Shown: one piece after another, positions 55,646 to 64,000 of the stretch
Position numbering within the stretch: the stretch's first letter is position 1
How the letters are laid out: each line of letters starts with the position of its first letter
Origin: Botrytis cinerea B05.10
Taxonomy: Eukaryota > Ascomycota > Leotiomycetes > Helotiales > Sclerotiniaceae
Assembly: GCF_000143535.2 (NCBI RefSeq)
Contig: NC_037311.1
Location: forward strand, 1,426,001-1,490,000
Reading direction: 5' to 3'
DNA: 64,000 nt
Translations under genes and position numbers: made by a program
The notes under the pieces: model-generated
What the model was told of the DNA's origin: nothing
The model's input: the letters and a program-made list of their open reading frames with translations, nothing else
The model's database searches: none

Positions 55646-58600
55646 AAACGGATAGAGGGATCTGTCCATGTAAAGTTCCGGGTTCTCTTCTCAAGAGTGA
55701 GCAAAGAAGATACATCCTATCGATAGAACAGTGTGAATAGACGCAAATGGATCTCTGTATTGTACGGTTTGTGATATTGGCTACTGATCAGTGAATAACA
55801 TTATTATGGAATCTGAAACTTTTGGTAGAACTATCTTGAACATGTATTCTCTCATTGCTAAACTACCAGAGTCACCTTGATCGTCTTCGTGGAATTCAAT
55901 GAATCCGACTCAATTTTGATGTTGGACACATTGATTGATAACTTCTTCCCAAGCAAAAAATGCGGCTCAGAAATATATCAGCGCGCCATGAGAACGAACG
56001 ACTATTCGATCAGGTTGTTGAGCAAGCACGAGCTTTTCTTTATACTGTGTGCGGTACTTGAGTCTAGAGCATGTCGCTTAACTTCTCCAGCACTACAGCG
56101 GACGCCAAATAGAGGGAAAATCACTATCGATAGCATATGTACCATGCCATATACTCCCTCGCATTGTGTATATGAACATATAGATTGCAGACTTCAGCGT
56201 CCTTCGGCAGTAGATTAGAATATCCCAGCTTTCTTCAGCGTAATGGGCCCATGTCAACATCTCCAACTGTCGGGATCACAATTTCCGAGTGAAAGGGTTT
56301 CCAATTCGGATCGCCGTTGGTGGTTTAGGAATGACTTGAAATCTGAGGAAGACTCTCGTAGAAGTAATGAGTTTCTGACTAACACTTCACGAAATCCCTT
56401 CTGCAATAACCCAACCGAGGGACATAGGGTAAATGCGGAAACGACGTATCTCCCACGCAACCGTGCCACATACATCGCCGGGAAGTATATCACACCCCTG
56501 ATTCCAACGCCACACAGCCATATTCCGAAATACCCATCTCAGACAGATCTCAGATCCACGGCTTCCCAATTTCGCCATCGACAACTGTTTCAGAAAAATT
56601 AGACATCATCTTTTCGTACGAGCATAATACCTGCATAGACATGACGCATGCTATTTAAGTTTAACTTTGAGATGGGTGGCTCTGTGGTTCAGAGTCCGAT
56701 CTGTCATTTCACATCGCGCTTCGATCCACCCAGCGTCGCAAGGATGGATGGCCAGCATACGATACAGCAACCCATCACATCACCCGCATAATGGCCGCAC
56801 ACCATACGATCACCCACATGAACCGTTGAACAGTGGGACACGATGCTGGGACTGGGAGAAACCCTTCTGGAAGAACCTCCCAAACCTCCTGATTGTCAGA
56901 CGTCTAATTTCGTCGCCATCCCTGAATCCTGGGGTACATCACGCTTCAGGTATATTGCGTTCCGTCGGTGAAGAAAAGGTCTCCATAAACCTAAATCTAG
57001 CAGCTAGACTGGAAGCGGCAAATTTTTGCGATATATCGACGCGTAGATGCACATCACATTTAAGATCGGACGAAAATTTTAAATAAGGGAGGAGAGGCTT
57101 CTGAATTTATTCTCCGAGTGAAGCGCCTATTTCTATTTAGGAGGCTTAAGATTTGAGATATCGATTTCGAGAGCTCCACTTAAAAGGAGGGTCATTTGTC
57201 CAAAGAGAGCGATACCTTGGTAGATATGAGCTTACATGCAGACATGTAAGCCAAGTATGCTCATAGATAATACTGTAGCTCCCCACATTATTACCAGGGG
57301 ACTTCATCCATACACATGAAACTAGCGAAGATTCTATTCACGAAAACGAGAGGCTTATGTGATTGGCGGAATGGGATGCGGAGATATATTTTTCGTCCTG
57401 GCTCATTTTACTGCGGGTGTCCAATTAGATTCGGCCGTTTGCCATTTTACATAAATTTGTTTGTGTAGAGTAGAGATAGGGTACCTATATGTCGAGTTGT
57501 ATAGTTGCATACACACGTTGTTGAGTACCTGACTGGGGGAATCTCGTTTTAGCGTCAGAGAGGAAAAGAGAACGTGCGCGAAAAGTCTAAGAGCAATACC
57601 GTGTTTGGTCTGTGTGGTAATATAGAGGAAATTATGGGTGTAGGGTTTGGGGGTTAAGAATGAGGGAATAGAAGGGTTGGCATTTGTGATGTTGAACGCA
57701 ATGGATAATGGGGGGTGGCGATTCGCGATGATGGGATTTTTTCTTCTCTTTGTAAAGGAGACGGATGGAGTTGAGGTTTGATATACTTACAAGGGGGTGT
57801 GCTGGGGTGGGGTGTAACCCCGAGTCGCGAGAATGGATTGGAGAGATGAGAGGTGGAAGATGGAAGACGGGAGATGGAAGATGAGAGCTGGAGGGCAAAT
57901 GAGGATTGGATTAGAATGAGATGAAAGGAGAGGACAGGAGAGGAGATGACAAGAGAGCAAACACCAAATTCCGAATAGTTGGTTGGGTACGATGGAGGCG
58001 TGGTTTTGAAGTACCTACATAGTACCTACATAGTACACACACAGCATGCATAGTACACCAGCGGTAATATGCATCTGTCAAATTCTGAGACACATGATGC
58101 AACAGCGTTGGGAGGGTGTCGTACTACCTACCTGCGTACCTACATGATTTTGGGGGGGAAATATATATATATATATATATATATAAACTCGTGTTGTGCC
58201 ATACATACATTAATATGTGTAAGTACAAAAATGCACAGAGGAATATCTTCACCGTAGCAGAGGATTACATGGCATGACATAAAATGACACGACATGGCAT
58301 GATGTTGTACCGGTACATACATGCTGTATTAGGTACAAGAATCCACATACATACATCCACACACGCAAAAACACAACACGAGAACCAAATTCTCCGAGGA
58401 TTTCGAGGAAAATCGGGTTGGATATGCATTTGCAATGTGCCTTGAGAACGTGGGGTCGTCTTCACGTTTGGTGTGACTTTCGTTCCATGTTCCTCGAGCT
58501 GACCGACCGGATGTCCGAAGTTGCGGTCCGCATCTCCTTGGGTGTTGATGTCGTCGTGGCATTTTAAGCATGGGATTTGGGTGTGTTGGTACCACGTGGA

Positions 58601-59337
58601 CCGGAAGATTTCGTGGGATTTTCTGAAATGTATATGGAATAGGTAAATGGAACGGTGATCATAGGTGTGCGAAGAAAAAACCTGCTCAATTCGATGAATG
58701 AATGGCAGTTGTAAATTGTCATGCTACTCCTTTGCTATGCTATGCTTGTGCTATGCTAATCCCATTTCATCTCATCTCAGCTCATCTCATCTCAACTCAT
58801 GCGTCTCTCTGCTTCCTTCTTCCCTTCCTTCGTTCCCTCCCTCCCTCCTTCCTTCCTTCCCAAAGTCTCTTGGACTCTATCCAACCCGAGTAAAAATTAC
58901 ACATTTCCTTCCATCTAGGATTTTGCCTCCCCAACACCAGAATCCATCCAAAAAAGATCAATCGATCAACTGTAATAAAATAAACAGGAACGAGATATTG
59001 TAAACATATGCAATGCGCGCTGGCAGAGATAGTCAAGTAGTAAGAAGCAAAGGTATCCCCTCCCAAAATCCCAACCTTGAACGCCTTGCGGAAAACAAAT
59101 AAAAAACAAATAGCAAAATAGTTAGATAGCCTCCGTAGCGGTCATTGTGTTGTACCGGTAATCCCATCCTAATAACTCCGGTTGCCAAAAAAAAAAGAGA
59201 GATCGTCCAATTTATTGTTATGGGCGAACGAGTGTACGAATGTGAAGATCGTATCGTATAGTGGAGCGTATCATGGTGTCGAAAGGACAAAAAAAAATAA
59301 CAAAAAAAAATGTAGTCGATTGGAGAGATTTGAGTGT
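55646..59337. other. Gene-poor stretch with microsatellites
   Basis: About 3.7 kb. Open frames at 55877-56218, 56243-56602 and 56667-57086 show no family resemblance. Contains TATCGATA at 55718 and 56125, a G-run and TA array near 58152-58185, CATGACAT-type degenerate pentamers (58265-58310), GCTAT and CTCAT pentamer repeats (58733-58800) and a CCTT/CCCT tract (58815-58860). Confidence 0.45.
58161..58185. repeat. AT dinucleotide microsatellite
   Basis: Uninterrupted AT repeat of about 12 units preceded by a run of seven G (58152-58158). Confidence 0.9.
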
Positions 59338-60759
59338 CTATTTCTTGACACTCTTCCTCCTGTTTCCCATTCCCATGCCCATCCAGCCCTTTAAGCCTGG
59401 ACTACTTGTACTTTGTGGAGTACTTGGAGTTTTGGGCGGGGCTTCGCGGATGGCATTCTTCATGATATCTTCGTATCTTACAGGTGCCCTCTCGTCGATT
59501 GCCGATTGTGTTTCCCGTGCCTTCCTTGTCTTTTCTTTTTCTTCGTGCACATATAAAGGTGCTGTGGAGGATCTTTTCATATTGCCGAATTTGCTATCCC
59601 TAGGTGTCCGCTCTTCAACTGTGAGCAAGCTTGTCTTAGACGCATTGCTGTGGGTTAAGGATGATTTTGAAGTATTGCTGTGAGCGGGTGGCACGGAACT
59701 AGCAGTGTATGACAAATTTAGTTTCGGCATACTGGGTCGCTTCTTGGTGAAGGAGCGAGTGAGCCCTTGGAGCCCTTCCATGAGACTGTTGGGTGTTTTG
59801 GGCCGTTCGTGATGCATTGATTTTGGGCGACGAGCTTGGAAGCTTTGTTCTGGTTCGGGGAGGACTGGAAGGGCTTCGGTTTGTGGAGAAGGTATGGGTG
59901 AGGGGAATGGATCGGACGAGAGGAAAGCGTGCTGTGGAGAGGAATTCGAGGCGGCAGAGGTAGGTTGCAGGAAGGTAGTGCTGGAATTGAGTTTGGAGGG
60001 TTGTTGTGAAAGGGTTGCGCTGGAGGCATTGGGATGATTCGTGTTGAGCTTGGAAAGGGAACCAAGAGAGGAGATGGAGAGGCGACGGGCGGAGTTTCGT
60101 AATGGCGAGTTTTGTCTAGAGCTTCGGCGTGGTGGGTGTGGCGAAGGGAGTGGTGCTAACGATGCGATATCTGCGACTGAATGACGAATTTGATAGTCGG
60201 CCACAGGGGAAATATTACGAGACGTAGGATTCGAGTGAAAGCTTGAAGGACGGGGGATTTCTATGACTCGTGGCCTTGACACAAGAGTAAAGGAGACTAC
60301 TCTCGCAGTAACTTGAGCAGACGCACGGGAGGAACTTCGAGAAGCATCATAATCAGAAGGAGGAGTAGCTTCGAAATCGACCAGCGAGTCTGTGTCTGAC
60401 AGTGAAGCATCTTCTTCGCTCGAAAGGTATAATTCATGAGGATCTGAAGTTTCGGGTTCTTTTTCTTCCACCACTTCTTTGGTAGCTTCAAACCCATCCA
60501 GACACTTCAATTCCGACACAACATTGTTCATCATCTTGGAAGTTCTTTTGCTGTTTCTTTGGGGTATAGTAGGTACTTTAGGCATGCTAGGCTTCTTCTT
60601 TGGCCTTGGCCTACTCATCAGTGTAGCTTCCATTTCGCTTTCAAGATTGGAATCGTCGTCGTATTCGAAAGTTGCGAAATTCGAGGGTTGTGAAGCTCTT
60701 GAATTTGGTCTTTCGATTTCCAATTCCCTAGATGGGAACAAGTTCTTCATAAGAGGCAT
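59338..60759 (-). CDS. Large disordered Ser/Pro-rich protein, function unknown
   Basis: Single-exon gene of 473 aa starting MPLMKNLFPSRELEIERPNS. The sequence is dominated by Ser, Pro, Thr, Arg and Lys with no folded domain visible. Short conserved-looking blocks are RPRPKKKPSMPKVPTIPQRN, an acidic patch around HELYLSSEEDASLSDTDSLV, RKARETQSAIDERAPVRYED, and a basic Gly-rich end GLKGWMGMGMGNRRKSVKK. Many SP/TP and RxxS sites suggest phosphorylation. No signal peptide or membrane segment. The length of the open frame and the C-terminal block support a real gene; no function is assigned. Confidence 0.8.
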   Translation of the reverse strand: MPLMKNLFPSRELEIERPNSRASQPSNFATFEYDDDSNLESEMEATLMSRPRPKKKPSMPKVPTIPQRNSKRTSKMMNNVVSELKCLDGFEATKEVVEEKEPETSDPHELYLSSEEDASLSDTDSLVDFEATPPSDYDASRSSSRASAQVTARVVSFTLVSRPRVIEIPRPSSFHSNPTSRNISPVADYQIRHSVADIASLAPLPSPHPPRRSSRQNSPLRNSARRLSISSLGSLSKLNTNHPNASSATLSQQPSKLNSSTTFLQPTSAASNSSPQHAFLSSDPFPSPIPSPQTEALPVLPEPEQSFQARRPKSMHHERPKTPNSLMEGLQGLTRSFTKKRPSMPKLNLSYTASSVPPAHSNTSKSSLTHSNASKTSLLTVEERTPRDSKFGNMKRSSTAPLYVHEEKEKTRKARETQSAIDERAPVRYEDIMKNAIREAPPKTPSTPQSTSSPGLKGWMGMGMGNRRKSVKK

Positions 60760-63700
60760 GTTGAATTCGGGAAAATAAAGGGACTAAATTATTAAAACGA
60801 ATCAAACGTCTTTATTATTCGGCACGAAATATCCTTATTCGTCTAGGATATAAAGTGCTTCTGTGGGTCCTCGTCCCTGGTACTTTTGAATAGACGAGGT
60901 AGGGTAGACAGCTAGGTCGATGCGTTGAGGAGATATGAAAGGATAGGGATAGTTCAATGGTTCGCGACGTTCGAATACTCTAATTCCATGCAAGCTTTAT
61001 ATAATAAAATTGGCAGGAGAGTCAAGTAAATTTAAGTAATCGGTATGTATGTATGTGTGTGTGTATGTGTATACGTGTGAAACTTCTTGTAATATTGGAA
61101 TAAAAGATATGCAAGTTTGTCTATCTGGGGATACGTCAAGCTATATATGAAAGTCCAGTCAGATAAAGGCTTCTCTTATCATTAAAATTATGTTAGGAGG
61201 GAAGACCAGTGGTTATACCTGGTCTTGGGTGGTAGTTGAGAACGTACATCGTTTCAAGTTTATGTCCTTTCGCAAAAGGCGAAACCTCGATATGTAATTG
61301 GCGGCCAACGCGGGGGAGACCAAGAAAAAAAAAAGGATAGCTGGAAATTCTTTTTTAAAAATAAATGGGGCGGCAATGTCGAGGACCCGGAAAAAGACTT
61401 TGGGTGAACTTCGATAATATATTTCTACCTCGAGTATTGATATTGTACGAAGTACTCAAATGAAGTTTGTCGAATGATGATGTATGTAGGTGGTATTTTT
61501 AGGAGAGGTGTGTGCTAGGTATATAACGAGGCGTATATATGGAGTATGCTTGAGAGGTATCCAACCAAGGTAGTACCGTATAAAGAGGAGGAGGAGGAGT
61601 AGGAGGAGGATACGATAGATATAAATTCAAGAGCACACAAAAGGATTTTCTAAATTAAAATTTGTTTTCAAAGATGGGGTAATTGAATCTTTATAAAATT
61701 GGAGTCGACAGAGGCTGAGAGCCGTGACAATGACAATGTTATGATAATGATAGGCAATGCAAGTAGCAACTAGGCTCTACTAAACGTGCAAGAAATATAT
61801 CTAACCATAAGTAAGTCTTGAATTGATCTGCTGAGGTTATAATGAGGTGATATTTTGACTTCCTGCTTAGTCGCTGAAAAGTATTTGCACATCATATATA
61901 TATAGACGCGGATGAGTGTTTAGATCTGTACCGTCCGTAATTTATCATCGAAACTGGATGATGAATGTTGGCAACTTGTAAGTCAAGGAAGAAGACCGAT
62001 TTAGCTAGAAAAGAGGCAAGGAAAAAGTAAAAATAATAATATATTTCAAGTTTTTTTAGATTGTATGTTGCGTGGTTGTTGTTCATGCAAGATGATAAAA
62101 GTAGACACCAAATCCAAATGTCAAATATGCCTGTGGTCTGGGGGGCAGGGAGGGGGGCTTGATAATGCTAATTGTGTGTGTTGTGTGCATACTCATACTC
62201 ATACTCGCACTCTTACTCATAGTACTTATCATCCTCATCCTCATCTCCATCCTCATACTCTATCTGCAGTACAGAGTAGACAGACATACTTTGCAAGGGG
62301 GCTTCTTGGATATCTACCTACGCTCGCCTAGCTACCATTCGTTCCCTCCGCTTTCATCAAAGTTTTCTCTTTTCATACTCCGTACACGCATATCAGCCAA
62401 TTGAGATATCGAGAATGTCCACGATATGGACAAGATGCATGATGATTATTATTAATCCTTTTGAATCAAAAGTCAAAGAATCCTCACTCGGGGGCGTGTA
62501 GGCTGTGGGCTGTGGGCTTATACTTCGTACACACAGACGCTTGCGACACATCTATCCTACTACGATTTATGCTTTAGATTTTAGATTTTGGAATTTACAT
62601 TTTGGAATTTTGAATTTAGAACGAACTGCGAGCATTCCATCCATTCAGCCATTCGACCATTCAGTCATCTAACCACCCAACCATCCAACTAACCACCAGC
62701 CACCAAATCACCAAAAAACTCACAACAGGATATCACACACTTCCACACACATCCACACATCATCCCGCTCCACAGCATCTTACTCGATCCATCTCCCGTC
62801 TCCCTCCTCCCTGGTTCGACGATTCATGGAGTGTGTGATATCAGTATTCGATCTACTCTTTATGACTGGTTGAAATCCATGAACTATTTATGAGATTTTG
62901 CAAGCATACGGAGTAACGTTATATGGAATATAATAAATAATATTCGAGCACGTTTCTAGGATCTTTATTCATAAGTTGTGTCGGTACGTCGTATCCTCCC
63001 ATATCACCCAGGTTTTCCAGCTTCCTACAGGAAGCATCTTATTAGCCCCTTCTTCAGACTACCTCCTCACCACCTACTGGGTGCTCAAGACTATTCTCGA
63101 ATAAGCTTTGATTGGTGAATCTCAGATTTGGTGAATCTTCAGGCTGAGACCGCCGCTTTCTTGGACCACACCATTTTCTTTAGTACTAGAGCAGCTTGGG
63201 AGTAGTTCTCTATAAATCACCATGCATTCAATAGTTTATATCCCACACCGCTTGAAGATAAGGCTAAACAAGCTGAACGGTTTTTGTTTTGCCATATTCA
63301 TCTGTTTGACTGTTTCGTATTGATTCAAATTCGCATTTGCATAGATATGCTCTCCACGATTTAGATCTCTACCTACCTCATACCCAGGTATCTATACATG
63401 CAGAGCCAGTCTTGGTGTCTTGGGAGGTAGGATTATCATCACACTCCAGTTTCTAGAGTAGCACACACCAACTCCTACTTCCTTGAGGAATCCGCACATA
63501 CAACCTCATCGTCATAAATGATTAAATAACGCCGATCGCCGTTTTCTCTGCTCTTTGCTTCATCGAATCGCACAGCACTTTTCAGCGCACGTACATACAG
63601 CACGCACATAATCGTGCTGCATTGGTGCATATAATGCAAAACGGAACGAAACAAAACAGCAAGAGCAAGAGCAACAGGCTGACAGCAAATGCCTCTCGAG

Positions 63701-64000
63701 AGAAGTAAACGCCAATACCGATACGGTTTCTGTTCCTAAACTTTCGCTACGAGAATTGTTTCTCTTTTTTGAATGGAACCTCTATAATAATGCGACTCCC
63801 GTATCCAAGAAACCCATCATGAGACGTTCCAATGATTCCTATCAGAGTCTCATACAGCCCCAAGTCCGTGGACCTTGAGCATTTCCTTTGCATTTAATCT
63901 GTGCACCCCTATCGTTCAGATATCGCAATATGTACGTTTTGATGCTTGAGCCAACCTCAAAATCACACTGACAGCTTTCCTTCCAACGCTTACGAAAAGA
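60760..64000. other. Non-coding to the window end
   Basis: About 3.2 kb without supported genes. Contains GTAT/GTGT repeats (61040-61080), GGA-rich units (61586-61606), a CATACT/CATCCT hexamer array (62188-62265), a TTAGATTTT/GGAATTT repeat (62570-62620) and degenerate CCATTC/CCAACT units (62636-62700). Confidence 0.5.
62188..62265. repeat. CATACT/CATCCT hexanucleotide-like array
   Basis: Imperfect tandem hexamers of CATACT passing to CATCCT; frames through it are low-complexity artefacts. Confidence 0.7.

Noticed and set aside
56667..57086. Plus-strand frame of 139 codons
   Set aside because: No motif, odd composition, and located in the pseudogene-rich stretch; likely chance.

Overview
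The window is a nuclear chromosome segment of a filamentous ascomycete (Pezizomycotina). Genes are split by short spliceosomal introns (about 50-330 nt, GTANGT donors, CTAAC/CTAAT branch sites, YAG acceptors). The set is a typical eukaryotic mix (Prp4, TFIIF-beta, Noc4, Nsa2, uL4, ATP synthase subunit 4, bL21m), and the intergenic DNA is AT-rich with many microsatellites. The protein flavour suggests Leotiomycetes, possibly the Botrytis/Sclerotinia group; that placement is inference, not demonstrated.

Layout. 1-6.3 kb: the tail of an unknown gene, a small cysteine-rich protein, splicing factor Prp4 and a secreted GH16 glucanase-type enzyme. 6.3-12 kb: mostly non-coding, with the wreck of an MFS transporter (9.4-10.7 kb). 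12.2-18.8 kb: GT17 glycosyltransferase, mitochondrial PP2C phosphatase (Ptc7 type), TFIIF beta subunit and a five-finger CCCH protein. 18.8-28.4 kb and 30.3-34.9 kb: two gene deserts flanking a bZIP regulator with a hydrophobic segment and an ATG-free leader of about 820 bp. 34.9-45.9 kb: a dense housekeeping block holding a 12-exon SEL1-repeat gene with microexons, Noc4, ATP synthase subunit 4, an alpha/beta hydrolase, Nsa2, bL21m and a small cysteine-rich protein. 47.1-48.5 kb: a lineage-specific coiled-coil gene with perfect 42-bp repeats. 50.4-51.9 kb: ribosomal protein uL4. 52.9 kb: an intron-containing tRNA-Asp. 53.8-55.6 kb: a GMC oxidoreductase pseudogene interrupted by a 369-bp MITE-like element. 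59.3-60.8 kb: a long disordered protein. 60.8-64 kb: non-coding.

How the genes work together. The 38-52 kb block is enriched for ribosome production and mitochondrial function (Noc4, Nsa2, uL4; ATP synthase b subunit, bL21m). Two nucleolar assembly factors are each transcribed divergently from a mitochondrial gene across gaps of exactly 205 bp. No prokaryote-type operon, CRISPR array or biosynthetic cluster is visible. The most unusual items are the microexon-rich SEL1 gene, the Nsa2 start codon sitting alone in its exon, the MITE inside the GMC pseudogene, and the bZIP gene architecture.
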